From assembly GCF_002355435.1 (NCBI RefSeq), contig NZ_AP017313.1, positions 806,001-870,000 on the forward strand: a stretch of DNA of 64,000 bases. Reading direction: 5' to 3'. The stretch is from Mucilaginibacter gotjawali (GTDB lineage: Bacteria; Bacteroidota; Bacteroidia; Sphingobacteriales; Sphingobacteriaceae). Below, in pieces: positions 35,256 to 44,165 of this stretch. The notes under the pieces were generated by a model, which did not search any database, had not been told where the DNA came from, and saw only the letters and a list, made by a program, of their open reading frames with translations. The number at the start of each line of letters is the position of its first letter. Positions within the stretch are counted from its first letter, which is position 1. A program made the position numbers and the translations under genes.

Positions 35256-35392
35256 GTTAGGGGCTACCTGTTTGTAGAAAAAGAAATCACAACAAAATAT
35301 TACCCCGTCAGGGGTTACCCATTCGCAAAGGGTAGCCCCTGACGGGCAATTGCAGGACGCGTATCGAACGCTACAAACAGGTAGCCCCTAAC
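35256..35392. repeat. Nested palindromic repeat
   Basis: Outer arms GTTAGGGGCTACCTGTTTGTAG (35256-35277) and its perfect complement (35371-35392), and inner arms CCCGTCAGGGG and CCCCTGACGGG. It fills most of the 427-bp gap 35080-35506. No gene. Confidence 0.8.
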
Positions 35393-35506
35393 AGGGCATT
35401 CGCTTTTTAAACGCGATTTTACCGAAAAATGAACAGTTTGGGCAAAATGTTCAGTTTTTAATAAAAAATTGGACATGTTTCTTTTTTTGTCCGGTTTTTG
35501 AGTTTG

Positions 35507-36277
35507 TTATTGCGCCAAAAAGTGCTCTACTATGTCCAAATAGGTTTTAGGTTCTTCAAACATTGGTGCATGGCCCGAATATTTCATCTCCACAAACCTT
35601 GCATTTTTAATAAGTGAAGCCACTTCCTTTCCGTCTGCCGGCGGGTTCAATCCATCATATTTACCGCTGATCACCAGCGTTTTTGCTTTTATCATGGAGA
35701 GATCTTTTCTGAAATCAAAAGCACCAATTGCTTTGTTGGTGGCATCAAATTGTTCAGGGCTTAGTGTTGTTTCGAATATCTCCAGGTGGTTTTTCATCAG
35801 TTCAGGGTCATACACCATGTATTTTAAAAGTTTCACAATGGTTGAGTGCATATCCAGGCCTTTAATTTCCGCTTCATTTTCTTTAAATAAACGCTGTACA
35901 GATGAGGTGAGCCCGTTGGATTTGGTAACCGTCAATATCAATTTATCGATACGGTCCGGAGCTCTAATAGCTACCAGTTGGGCAATATAGCTGCCCATGG
36001 AAACGCCCAGCAAATGCGCTTTTTCAATACCAAAATGATCCATGATCCCCAAAATATCGTTCGCATGATCCTCAATAGTAAATTGTGATGGTTTATCTGA
36101 TTGCCCGTGACCACGGCAATCCAATGCAATAGTTTTAAAGCTTTTCGACAGTGGTTTTATTAGGTTTTTTAAATGCGCAAGGTGATCTCCGCCCACGCCA
36201 TGTACTAATATGATCGGAAATCCTGCACCTTTAACTGCCACAAAAAGTTGAATACCATTAATTTTTATTAGTCCCAT
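35507..36277 (-). CDS. Alpha/beta-fold hydrolase
   Basis: 256 residues, cytoplasmic. HG-containing oxyanion turn LVHGVGGDHLAH near 22, nucleophile elbow GVSMGS near 91-96, acid in SGKYDGLNPP near 205 and histidine in YSGHAPMFEEP near 235. It belongs to the broad group that includes 3-oxoadipate enol-lactonase and haloperoxidase-like enzymes. The substrate is unknown. Transcribed alone. Confidence 0.88.
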   Translation of the reverse strand: MGLIKINGIQLFVAVKGAGFPIILVHGVGGDHLAHLKNLIKPLSKSFKTIALDCRGHGQSDKPSQFTIEDHANDILGIMDHFGIEKAHLLGVSMGSYIAQLVAIRAPDRIDKLILTVTKSNGLTSSVQRLFKENEAEIKGLDMHSTIVKLLKYMVYDPELMKNHLEIFETTLSPEQFDATNKAIGAFDFRKDLSMIKAKTLVISGKYDGLNPPADGKEVASLIKNARFVEMKYSGHAPMFEEPKTYLDIVEHFLAQ

Positions 36278-36392
36278 ACAGATCGGTTAAAATTGCCTTT
36301 GTGATACAAAGAAAGCAATTAGCTGGTTGTTTTAAATAGAGATAATAATTACGGATATGATAATGCCTATGTACAAAGTAGTATAAAGAAAA

Positions 36393-36420
36393 AGCCCCCT
36401 GACCAATTGACCAGGAGGCT
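36393..36420 (-). terminator. Intrinsic terminator of the 65-residue protein gene
   Basis: AGCCCCCTG and CAGGAGGCT pair with one G-T wobble. On the minus strand the stem is followed by TTTTTCTTT, 19 bp past the stop of the small membrane protein gene. Confidence 0.7.
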
Positions 36421-36438
36421 TCTTCCTATACCTGTAAA

Positions 36439-36636
36439 TTATTGAGCCTGGTTTGATAATTTGTCGTGCCGGATCTCCTCGAGGTACCCGCGCTCATTGA
36501 TCGCATACCGGGCATCCGAAGTATCCTTGTGATTTTTAGGTAATTTGATGGCCCCTGTTTTCTTTTTTGCCGGTAAAAACAGCGGAATAATAAGTAATGC
36601 CATCAGTGCGCTGATTTCTAATACTTCAATAAACAT
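36439..36636 (-). CDS. Small single-helix membrane protein
   Basis: 65 residues: one membrane helix (about 8-22, ALMALLIIPLFLP), then a basic and charged cytoplasmic tail with ARYAINERGYLEEIRHD. No family recognised. A strong terminator follows; a short upstream frame (36643-36768) could be co-transcribed. Confidence 0.6.
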   Translation of the reverse strand: MFIEVLEISALMALLIIPLFLPAKKKTGAIKLPKNHKDTSDARYAINERGYLEEIRHDKLSNQAQ

Positions 36637-36642
36637 AATCTT

Positions 36643-36768
36643 CTAAATAAGTAAATTCATACGGATAGCACTCATTTTTAAGTACGCGGAAACATCTTCC
36701 TTGTCTGTATAATTTAAGGTTGGTGCAATCGGTTCTATCAAAGCTAAATCAATGCCAAATAATTTCAT
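36643..36768 (-). CDS. Possible 41-residue peptide upstream of the small membrane protein
   Basis: ATG 36768 to TAG 36643, seven bases before the next gene: MKLFGIDLALIEPIAPTL, then YTDKEDVSAYLKMSA. The spacing would suit translational coupling, but composition is unremarkable and no promoter was found. The 300-bp stretch from here to 37070 shows nothing else. Confidence 0.25.
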   Translation of the reverse strand: MKLFGIDLALIEPIAPTLNYTDKEDVSAYLKMSAIRMNLLI

Positions 36769-37070
36769 AGCTTTAAAGTATTACTTAGAAAATGGTAAAA
36801 AAGCGTTAAAATCTCAAAAACGTTTTATTAAAAACCGGACTTAAAGCTATCATTTTGATAAGTATTTACCACTTTGATAATAATTTTAATAACCCGTTTT
36901 TTTTATTTTAAAAGATTTTCGGCGCTAAAACAGGCGAATATCTGCGTAAAAATTACTATGCATGCATAATTAAATAAACAGTTGTGAGAAATAAAATACA
37001 ATGCGGTAACACTAAATAGGGGTTTAAAGTGTTAAGTATGAAATTAATGATTAAAATAAAATTTACGGTT

Positions 37071-38168
37071 ATGAATAGATTAATGCTGGGTATAGCGCTT
37101 CTTAGCGGTTTGGTGTTTGCCGGTTGCGGCGGGCAGGGGAACAAGTCGGCAAAGGACAGCTCCAACGCAACTTCGTTTGGTTCAAATTCAAACGCCAACG
37201 TATTGCTGGGGGCGGGCAGTACCTTTGTTTATCCCTTATTTTCAAAGCTGTTTGCCGAATATGCCAAAGAGAACCATGTAATGGTTAATTACCAGTCTAT
37301 AGGTTCGGGCGGCGGGATCTTACAGCTCACCAATAAGACCATTGATTTTGGCGATTCGGACGCGCCGCTGAATGAGGAGCAAACCAAAAAGATGAGTGCG
37401 CCGGTATTGCATATCCCCATGTGCTCTGGCGCGGTAGTGATCAGTTATAACCTGCCCGGATTGAAGAGTACCTTAAAACTTAATCCGGAAGTGCTGGCCA
37501 ATTTGTTTTTGGGAAAGATCACCAAATGGAACGACCCGCAGATAGCGAAAATTAACCCCGGCGTTTCGCTCCCTGAAACAGGCGTGTTTATCGTTCACCG
37601 CTCTGATGGCAGCGGCACCACCAACATATTTACTACCTATTTATCAAAAGTAAACAGCGACTGGAACACCAAACCGGGTAAAGGCTCGGCCATTAACTGG
37701 CCGGCTGGTTTGGGTGGCAAAGGTAATGAAGGTGTATCCGGATTAATCAAACAAACACCCGGCGCCATAGGCTACATCGAGCTGGCGTATGCCATACAAA
37801 ATAATATGGCTTTTGCCGATATGCAAAACAGCAGCGGTAATTTTATAACCCCAACTGTTGCCTCAACCAGCGCCGCCGGTAATATTACCATCCCTGATGA
37901 TGCTAAAGTATCGCTCAGTAATACCGGTGCTAAAGATGGCTACCCCATCAGCGGCTTTACCTGGGCGCTTATTTATAAAGAACAGAATTATGACGGCCGC
38001 AGCCTGCAGCGTGCTCAAAAAATGCTTAAACTGCTTTGGTGGAATATCCACGATGGCCAAAAATATTGCAAGGACCTTAACTATGCCCCGCTGTCGCCCG
38101 CAGCCGTTGCCGTTGGCGAAAAGATCCTGAAATCAGCCACATTTGACGGGAAACCAATATTGGAATAG
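37071..38168 (+). CDS. pstS: Phosphate-binding lipoprotein PstS
   Basis: 365 residues from ATG 37071 (an upstream in-frame ATG at 37029 would spoil the signal). Lipobox LVFAGC is near 15-21. PstS signatures: LLGAGSTFVYPLFSKLF, YQSIGSGGGILQL, DFGDSDAPL, and HRSDGSGTTNIFTTYL near 185. It binds inorganic phosphate in the periplasm for the PstCAB ABC transporter. No pstC, pstA, pstB or phoU follows in the window; an IS4 element lies 73 bp downstream instead, so the gene is an orphan here. Confidence 0.93.
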   Translation: MNRLMLGIALLSGLVFAGCGGQGNKSAKDSSNATSFGSNSNANVLLGAGSTFVYPLFSKLFAEYAKENHVMVNYQSIGSGGGILQLTNKTIDFGDSDAPLNEEQTKKMSAPVLHIPMCSGAVVISYNLPGLKSTLKLNPEVLANLFLGKITKWNDPQIAKINPGVSLPETGVFIVHRSDGSGTTNIFTTYLSKVNSDWNTKPGKGSAINWPAGLGGKGNEGVSGLIKQTPGAIGYIELAYAIQNNMAFADMQNSSGNFITPTVASTSAAGNITIPDDAKVSLSNTGAKDGYPISGFTWALIYKEQNYDGRSLQRAQKMLKLLWWNIHDGQKYCKDLNYAPLSPAAVAVGEKILKSATFDGKPILE

Positions 38169-38241
38169 GGGGGAAGAAGTCCATAGTCGATGGACCATAG
38201 ACCATGGCAAAAAGAATTTCAGCCATGGACCATGGACTATC

Positions 38242-39641
38242 ACTACTGTCCGGTAGAAAAAAGTTTAAAGAAAAGAGCTCAAAAGATTAGTTTTGAATTA
38301 CCACATTTAAAACAATCCAATGAGCTCAATTCACAGAAGTAAAAGTAATGACAAGTGTTTGTTTAGCCAAATCCTCGGCTTAATTCCTTCTACAATATTA
38401 AGTAAGTGTATTAATAAGAATTCTTCCGATGATGGCTTTAGGCGCTATAATACAGAAAGTCAGCTAATTGCTATGCTTTTCGGACAGCTGAACGGCTGTT
38501 ATAGTCTCCGGGACATCACTTTAGGCATGAATGTAAACACATTGTTCCTAAAAGAACTTGGCTTAAAACAATCTCCGGCCCGTTCCACAATGTCGGATGG
38601 GAATGCAGAGCGTAACTATCAAGTATATGAGTTATTGTTCTCCGAATTAATAACTTACTACAAAGGACTGTTTTCAAAAAGCGAGCATTATAAGATCATT
38701 GAAGAGATTAAAGGGCGCTCAGTAAAGTTGATAGATTCCACCACGATGACCGTATGCCTAAACCTGATTAAATGGGCAAAATTCCGGACAGCAAAAGGCG
38801 GGATCAAGGCACATGTGAGCTTCGACCTGGCAAGCCAAATACCGGAAATGGTCTATATCACCGATGCTAAGACAGATGACAGGAAGGCTCTATCTCACCT
38901 CAAAACAAGCTACCAAAGTATTTTGGTATATGACAGAGGGTACCTTGATTTTGCCTTTTTTAAAGATCGTATTGATAACAATGGCGACTTTGTTACCCGC
39001 CTGAAAGAAAAAATAAGTTACCAGGTGCTGGAAGATCGGCCTGTAATATCCGGGGAAAACACAATCATCATTTCTGATCAGATCATCCAGATCACAGGGG
39101 AAAAGGCGCGCACTACCGGCTTGGGCACTTGTAAAATGCGGAGAGTAGTGGCTTATGACAGCATAAATAATCGTGAGATAGACCTGTTAACAGCTAATTT
39201 AGAGTGGTCTGCTGAGACGATAAGTCTGATTTATAAATCTCGCTGGAATATTGAACTGTTTTTTAAGGGAATGAAACAGAACTTACAGATTAAAACCTTT
39301 TTAGGCACATCCGAAAATGCTTGTAAGTCTCAGATATACATCGCCATGATCGCTTTTTTACTGCTGGAAGTCATCAGAAGATGCATCAGTAAAACTGTAC
39401 ATGGCTTTTCTAATTTTGTAAACCTGATTCGCATTTGCTTAATGCATTACCATAGCCTATCCTATATCGTTAATGACATTAGAGAGATTACGGTTCGACT
39501 AAAGCTAAAAGCAAGCCCGCAAGCTAACCTTTTATTCCCGATTTAGATACTTTTTCCCAGTCAAAATCAACTTTTAAAACGTGTCTCAATCATTTAAACA
39601 TGCTTTTTTTGTAAGTTTAAACTTTCTACCGGACACCCATG
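38242..39641 (+). mobile_element. IS4-family insertion sequence, about 1.4 kb
   Basis: Inverted ends share TGTCCGGTAGAAA (38247-38259 and 39623-39635), with 5 to 6 nt outside them on each side. A 10-bp direct repeat ATGGACTATC flanks the element (38232-38241 and 39642-39651), a likely target duplication. The repeat family also contains this word, so the duplication is not fully certain. It carries one intact transposase gene. Confidence 0.85.
38320..39546 (+). CDS. IS4-family DDE transposase
   Basis: 408 residues with an N-terminal DUF4372-like region (MSSIHRSKSNDKCLFSQILGLIP, then RYNTESQLIAMLFGQLNGCYSLRDI). Catalytic Asp residues lie in VKLIDSTTMT near 143 and LVYDRGYLDF near 208. The IS4 signature Y-x2-R-x3-E-x6-K is IYKSRWNIELFFKGMK near 307. 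The frame is complete, so it may be active. Confidence 0.93.
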   Translation: MSSIHRSKSNDKCLFSQILGLIPSTILSKCINKNSSDDGFRRYNTESQLIAMLFGQLNGCYSLRDITLGMNVNTLFLKELGLKQSPARSTMSDGNAERNYQVYELLFSELITYYKGLFSKSEHYKIIEEIKGRSVKLIDSTTMTVCLNLIKWAKFRTAKGGIKAHVSFDLASQIPEMVYITDAKTDDRKALSHLKTSYQSILVYDRGYLDFAFFKDRIDNNGDFVTRLKEKISYQVLEDRPVISGENTIIISDQIIQITGEKARTTGLGTCKMRRVVAYDSINNREIDLLTANLEWSAETISLIYKSRWNIELFFKGMKQNLQIKTFLGTSENACKSQIYIAMIAFLLLEVIRRCISKTVHGFSNFVNLIRICLMHYHSLSYIVNDIREITVRLKLKASPQANLLFPI

Positions 39642-39786
39642 ATGGACTATCGACCATCAACCCAATTACCAACAGTTGGAAACATTGGAAACAGGTGTTT
39701 CTATTGTTTCTAAATGTTTCTAAGTGTCACCATTCAGCAAGTTGGGACCTGTCAAACTGTATTCTAACCAGCGCCGTTAGGTGCTG

Positions 39787-40070
39787 AATATTGGTAGAAA
39801 AATTCATTATTGATATTTGGCGTGCCATCGGTACGCAACCCCGCCGTGTTCCGTACCTACGGCCAATGTCATTAAGTTAAGCGGACAATGGCGATCATAA
39901 ACGCGCTCCGTTGACTCACCCGGACGTTGCTACGCTCGTCCGCCCTCTCTTTCGCTACGCGATAAAGAGGGCAAAAAAAAAGAAACTCTCTTAACTTAAT
40001 GACATTGACCTACGGCACGGTATTGGGTGTATGGTGTTTTTTTCTACCGATATTTGACCCCGATGGGGTC
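39787..40070. repeat. Nested palindromic array in a gene-free stretch
   Basis: Outer arms AATATTGGTAGAAAAA (39787-39802) and TTTTTTCTACCGATATT (40037-40053); middle arms CCAATGTCATTAAGTTAAG (about 39862-39881) and CTTAACTTAATGACATTGACC (about 39990-40010); inside is a copy of the CACCCGGACG...CCCTCT repeat; then GACCCCGATGGGGTC. The whole span 39642-40480 (839 bp) has no protein or RNA gene. Confidence 0.7.
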
Positions 40071-40074
40071 GGTG

Positions 40075-40475
40075 ATTTGGAAACAGTTGGAATCAATGGA
40101 AACAAGTGTTGGCAGGAAGGTTCATAGTCGATGGACCATAGTAAAAAGCGTTTCTGCAATGGATCCATATCAGCCGATATAAAAGGATGTCACCCTGAGG
40201 CACTCGAAAGGTGTGCGTAAAGGCCTTTGCCCGCATGGTTCAGGTGCTTCACCATGACAACCTTTATCAAATCTGGTAATGCGTTTTGATTTACCAATAT
40301 TGGTAACAGGCGCTGGTATCCAAATGTTTCCAAATCGCTTTCTTCCTACTATGAACCAAGTAAAGTCGATAGACCATGGACCATAGTAAAAAAGTCAATG
40401 GACCATGTACTATAGTCTATAGCCATATTGCTTCCTGCCATGGACCATGGACTATGGTCCATCGACTAAAAACCA
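40075..40475. repeat. Two-module dispersed repeat, copies 6 and 7
   Basis: GGAAACAGTTGGAATCAATGG and GTCGATGGACCATAG (40075-40150), then ACCAATATTGGTAACAGG, CCAAATGTTTCC and three variants of the CCATGGACCATGG/CTATGGTCC block (40290-40475), ending 6 bp before the FAH-family gene. Confidence 0.75.
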
Positions 40476-40480
40476 TCTAC

Positions 40481-41326
40481 CTAAACCCAATCTACCAGCA
40501 CCTGCCTTGCTTCACCTAAACCATCGATGCCTAATTCAACAACATCGCCTGCTTTGAGGTAGAAGGGTGGTTTCATACCGAGGCCTACGCCTGCTGGGGT
40601 GCCGGTGGAGATGATATCGCCGGGCAATAAGGTCATAAACTGGCTGGTGTATGATACCAGCGTTGGCAGGTTGAAGATGAAGTTGGCGGTGGTACCGTCC
40701 TGCATTATTTTACCGTTTACTTTTAACCACAGGCGCAGGTTATGCGGATCGGCAATTTCATCTGCAGTAGCAAAAAACGGTCCGATAGGCGCAAATGTGT
40801 CGCAGCCCTTGCCTTTATCCCAGGTGCCGCCTCTTTCTAACTGAAACTCACGTTCGGACACATCATTATGCAGCACATAGCCGGCAATGTAGTCCATCGC
40901 GTCAGCTTCATCCACATAGCTTGCTTTTTTGCCGATCACTACGGCCAGCTCCACTTCCCAATCGGTTTTTACGGAGTTTTTTGGGATGACGATGTTATCA
41001 TTGGGGCCTGTGATAGCGGTGGTCGATTTCATAAAGATCACCGGTTCAGTCGGTGGCGTAGCATTGGTTTCCCTGGCATGGTCAACATAATTTAAGCCGA
41101 TACATACAATTTTGGAGGGCCTTGCCAGCGGGCAGCCCAGCCTGGCATCAACGGGTATTTCTGTCAGCAGGTTATCTTCTATAAAATAACTTAAACGGTT
41201 TAAGCCATCGGTTTCAAAAAACGCTTCTCCGTAATCTTCGCCAAAGGCCGAGGTATCATATTTTTTATCGTTAACAATTACACCGGTTTTTTCTTTACCC
41301 GGTTCGCCAAATCGTATAAGCTTCAT
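40481..41326 (-). CDS. FAH-family hydrolase, probable 2,4-diketo-3-deoxy-L-fuconate hydrolase
   Basis: 281 residues. The FAH fold has an N-terminal domain (KLIRFGEPGKEKTGVI) and catalytic core with GLNYVDHARE near 76, KSTTAITGPND near 99, the metal ligands in DWEVELAVVIG near 117, DVSEREFQ near 153 and STGTPAGVGLGM near 250. Enzymes with this sequence type split 2,4-diketo acids. As the last gene of a fucosidase/sugar-acid cluster, the probable reaction is diketo-deoxyfuconate to pyruvate plus L-lactate. The substrate is inferred from context. Confidence 0.82.
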   Translation of the reverse strand: MKLIRFGEPGKEKTGVIVNDKKYDTSAFGEDYGEAFFETDGLNRLSYFIEDNLLTEIPVDARLGCPLARPSKIVCIGLNYVDHARETNATPPTEPVIFMKSTTAITGPNDNIVIPKNSVKTDWEVELAVVIGKKASYVDEADAMDYIAGYVLHNDVSEREFQLERGGTWDKGKGCDTFAPIGPFFATADEIADPHNLRLWLKVNGKIMQDGTTANFIFNLPTLVSYTSQFMTLLPGDIISTGTPAGVGLGMKPPFYLKAGDVVELGIDGLGEARQVLVDWV

Positions 41327-41415
41327 GTTGTATTTTTATTTGTTATAGATGCTATCAATTCCGAAATCAAAAATCCCTGCCTGCGGCAGGCAGGCTACGT
41401 CCGAATTTCTACAAA

Positions 41416-42180
41416 TTAATTATTTAAAGTAATAAACCCGCCGTCAATAGGGTAATCGGTACCGGTAATAAAACCTGCTTCGTCCGAGCATAGGTATAAA
41501 GCCAGTGCCGCTACCTCTTCCGGCTGGCCCATACGGCCAATCGGTTGCGATTTGGAGAGCTTTTCGAAGATCTCCGCTTCCTTGCCGGCATAATTTTTGG
41601 CGATAAAGCCGTCCACAAATGGCGTATGCACCCGGGCCGGACTGATACTGTTGCAGCGGATGCCCTCGTGCAGGTAATCGCGGGCAACAGATAAGGTCAT
41701 GGCATGGATAGCGCCTTTACTGGTGGAGTAGGCAAACCTGTCCACAATGCCCACGCTGGCGGCTATGGATGCGGTGTTTAAAATTACGCCGCCGTTATTG
41801 GCTTTCATCAATGGTATAGCGGCAAACAGGCAGTTGTAAACCCCTTTGATATTAACGTTATAGATCCTGTCGAAATCCGCTTCGCTGGTATTATCGGCAC
41901 GGCCAATGTGGGCAATACCGGCATTATTTACCAGGATATCAATTTTGCCGATCTTATTCATTGTTTCAACCACCTGCGCCTGCTTGCTAACATCGCAGGC
42001 ATGGCCGAAGGCTTTGCCGCCAAACGCAGTTATTTCGTTAACGGTTTCTGCGGCTGCATCGCTGTTGAGTTCGATGATATGCACTTCGGCGCCCTGTTTT
42101 GCAAAAAGGACGGCCATTGCTTTACCGATGCCGCTTCCGCCACCGGTTATTATTGCTGATTTATTGGTTAGTTTGAACAT
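41416..42180 (-). CDS. SDR-family dehydrogenase, probable 2-keto-3-deoxy-L-fuconate dehydrogenase
   Basis: 254 residues from ATG 42180 (a longer frame to 42195 begins MGGATM and is less likely). Nucleotide-binding TGGGSGIG (about 12-19), NNAG near 85, and the catalytic set NTASIAAS, YSTSK (Tyr near 150, Lys near 154). The proline-rich ISPARVHTPFVDGF loop fits sugar-acid dehydrogenases. The likely role, NAD-dependent oxidation of the keto-deoxy acid, is inferred from its place between the dehydratase and FAH genes. Confidence 0.82.
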   Translation of the reverse strand: MFKLTNKSAIITGGGSGIGKAMAVLFAKQGAEVHIIELNSDAAAETVNEITAFGGKAFGHACDVSKQAQVVETMNKIGKIDILVNNAGIAHIGRADNTSEADFDRIYNVNIKGVYNCLFAAIPLMKANNGGVILNTASIAASVGIVDRFAYSTSKGAIHAMTLSVARDYLHEGIRCNSISPARVHTPFVDGFIAKNYAGKEAEIFEKLSKSQPIGRMGQPEEVAALALYLCSDEAGFITGTDYPIDGGFITLNN

Positions 42181-42182
42181 AG

Positions 42183-42272
42183 TAGCCCCACCCAACCCTC
42201 CCCGGTAGGGAGGGCTTTAAAAAAAATGAAAAATTAAAAGTCTCCCCTACCGGGGGAGATTTAGAGGGGGCT
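42183..42272. repeat. CCCTCCC/GGGAGGG inverted repeat between operon genes
   Basis: CCAACCCTCCCCGGTAGGGAGGGC and AGTCTCCCCTACCGGGGGAGATTTAGAGGG form a long imperfect stem. This type of palindrome is common in Sphingobacteria genomes. It sits inside the operon and could modulate mRNA stability. Confidence 0.65.
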
Positions 42273-42275
42273 GCT

Positions 42276-43937
42276 TTACAGCGATATTCCCCTCTTCCAC
42301 GGAATCCAGTCATCCTGGCCTAATTGTACCGCTTTTGGTTCAGCCTCGCCGCTGGCTACCTGGATCACGTAATCCAGGATCCGTTCACCAGCCTGCTGTA
42401 TGGTTTCTTCGCCTTCAATAATGGTACCGCAGTTAATGTCAATAATATCAGGCATTTTTACTGCCGTAGCTGTATTGGTTGATAGTTTGATCACCGGGGT
42501 AACCGGGTTGCCGGTTGGTGTACCCAAACCTGTAGTAAACAAAACTACGGTGGCTCCGGAGCCTACTTCGGCGGTGGTGCTTTCCACATCGCTGCCGGGG
42601 GTACATAGCAGGTTTAAACCGGCTTTTGTTGCTTTCTGCGGATAATCCAGTACATCGGCTACCGGCGAAGTGCCACCTTTTTTGGCTGCTCCTGCCGATT
42701 TAATGGCATCGGTAATCAGCCCATCCCTAATGTTTCCGGGGGATGGATTGGCATAAAACCCTGAACCATCCGCTTCTGCACGGGCATTGTAGGTGGTCAT
42801 CAGTTGCATAAAATAGTTGGCCTTTTCCTCATCAACACAACGGTCGCTCAGCTCCTGTTCAACCCCGCAAAGTTCAGGGAATTCGGATAAGATAACCGAA
42901 CCGCCCATGGACACCAATAAGTCCGAAACATAACCCAAAGCCGGATTAGCCGAGATACCCGAAAAACCATCAGATCCACCGCATTCCAGCCCAATGCATA
43001 GTTTGGATAGGGGAGCGGGCTGCCTTTCGGTTTCGTTTGCTTTAACCAGGCCTGCAAAAGTTTGCTTCAGGGCCTGTTGCATCAGTTCAGCCTCCGTGCC
43101 GGTTTTTTGCTGCTCCAGTATCACCAGCGGTTTGCTGAAACTGGCATCACGGGCCTGGATTTCCTGCTGAAGGATGCTTACCTGTGCATTTTGGCAACCC
43201 AAACTTAATATGGTAGCCCCAGCAACATTGGGGTTAGTGATATAACCGGCTATCAACCCACAAAGGGTTTGCGCGTCAGACCGGTTACAACCGCAGCCCA
43301 TATCGTGGGTGAGGAATTTGATGCCGTCGATATTTTTAAACAGTCGTTTTGATTTTGCCTTATCGGGCGCAGCCTGGATATCGGCATTAATAATTTCTTC
43401 TACCGATTTGCCTGCCTGGTAAAGGCCGATCAGCTGATCTACATCCGCCTCGTAGCTTTTGGCTTTTTTATAGCCCAGCTTTTCGGATAGTGCCTCTTTT
43501 AATACATTGATATTCCTGTTCTCGCAAAAAACCAGGGGGATCACTACCCAGTAATTACCTGTCCCTACCGAGCCATCGGCGCGGTGATAGCCCATAAAGG
43601 TACGGCCCTCAAATTTGCTGGTATCGGGTTGGTGCCACTCGGTTTTACGTTTGCCCAGGTGAAATTCCCCGGAAGCATGGTGAACAGTTTCAATACTGAT
43701 GGGGCCGCCTTTAGGGATCTCCAGCGTTGCTTTGCCTACCAGTACCCCATACATCAGGATTTCGTCGCCGGCTTTCAGTTCAGTTAAGCTGAATTTATGT
43801 TTGGCGGCAATATCCGTAGTTAATGCAAATGTGTCACCCTCAAAGTTAATCACGGTTCCGGCTGCAAGGTTCTGCAGGGCAACCAGTACATTATCATGCG
43901 GGTGGATCTTTAAAAATTGTTGTTTCTGCATTGGCAT
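42276..43937 (-). CDS. UxaA-family (altronate-type) dehydratase
   Basis: 553 residues. An N-terminal SAF domain (HPHDNVLVALQNLAAGTVI, to about 95) precedes the UxaA core: GYHRADGSVGTGNYWVVIP near 117, HDMGCGCNRSDAQTLCGLI near 212, ILSLGCQNAQ near 240, GLECGGSDGFSGISANPALG near 315, DGSGFYANPSPGN near 395 and CGTIIEGE near 500. Family members remove water from sugar acids such as altronate or galactarate. Neighbouring genes suggest L-fuconate or a related acid here. A start at Met3 is also possible. Confidence 0.88.
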   Translation of the reverse strand: MPMQKQQFLKIHPHDNVLVALQNLAAGTVINFEGDTFALTTDIAAKHKFSLTELKAGDEILMYGVLVGKATLEIPKGGPISIETVHHASGEFHLGKRKTEWHQPDTSKFEGRTFMGYHRADGSVGTGNYWVVIPLVFCENRNINVLKEALSEKLGYKKAKSYEADVDQLIGLYQAGKSVEEIINADIQAAPDKAKSKRLFKNIDGIKFLTHDMGCGCNRSDAQTLCGLIAGYITNPNVAGATILSLGCQNAQVSILQQEIQARDASFSKPLVILEQQKTGTEAELMQQALKQTFAGLVKANETERQPAPLSKLCIGLECGGSDGFSGISANPALGYVSDLLVSMGGSVILSEFPELCGVEQELSDRCVDEEKANYFMQLMTTYNARAEADGSGFYANPSPGNIRDGLITDAIKSAGAAKKGGTSPVADVLDYPQKATKAGLNLLCTPGSDVESTTAEVGSGATVVLFTTGLGTPTGNPVTPVIKLSTNTATAVKMPDIIDINCGTIIEGEETIQQAGERILDYVIQVASGEAEPKAVQLGQDDWIPWKRGISL

Positions 43938-43949
43938 TGTATTCTTTTG

Positions 43950-44165
43950 AGATTTGAGACGCGAGATATGAGATTTGAGACTCCTATCCCATGTTCAAAG
44001 CTATTTTTTTTTGATCTTTTGGCTATTAAATTATCGTATCTCTCATTTTTTTACAAGATTTGAAACGTTAGATATTAGATTTGAGACCCTTGTCCCATGT
44101 TCAAACCATAGTTTTTTGTTTGGTCTTTTAAATTTCTCATATCTCACATCTCACATCTCACATCT
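43950..44165. repeat. Direct and tandem short repeats between dehydratase and fucosidase genes
   Basis: GATTTGAGAC plus CCCATGTTCAAA occurs twice (about 43972-44000 and 44078-44105), and CATCTCA repeats at 44143-44163. Probably non-coding. Confidence 0.55.

Larger units (their letters stand above)
38175..39725. repeat. Two-module dispersed repeat, copy 5, split by the IS4 element
   Basis: AGTCCATAGTCGATGGACCATAG is at 38178-38203, followed by CCATGGACCATGGACTATC up to 38241. The remainder (GATGGACTATCGACCATCAACCC, then ACCAACAGTTGGAAACATTGG up to about 39725) resumes after the IS. Removing the IS rebuilds a continuous repeat. Confidence 0.8.

Noticed and set aside
36956..37198. 80-residue minus-strand frame before pstS
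   Set aside because: Covers the pstS signal peptide in antisense; no homology-like pattern.
39581..39787. 68-residue plus-strand frame
   Set aside because: Spans the IS4 right end and the dispersed repeat; no protein features.
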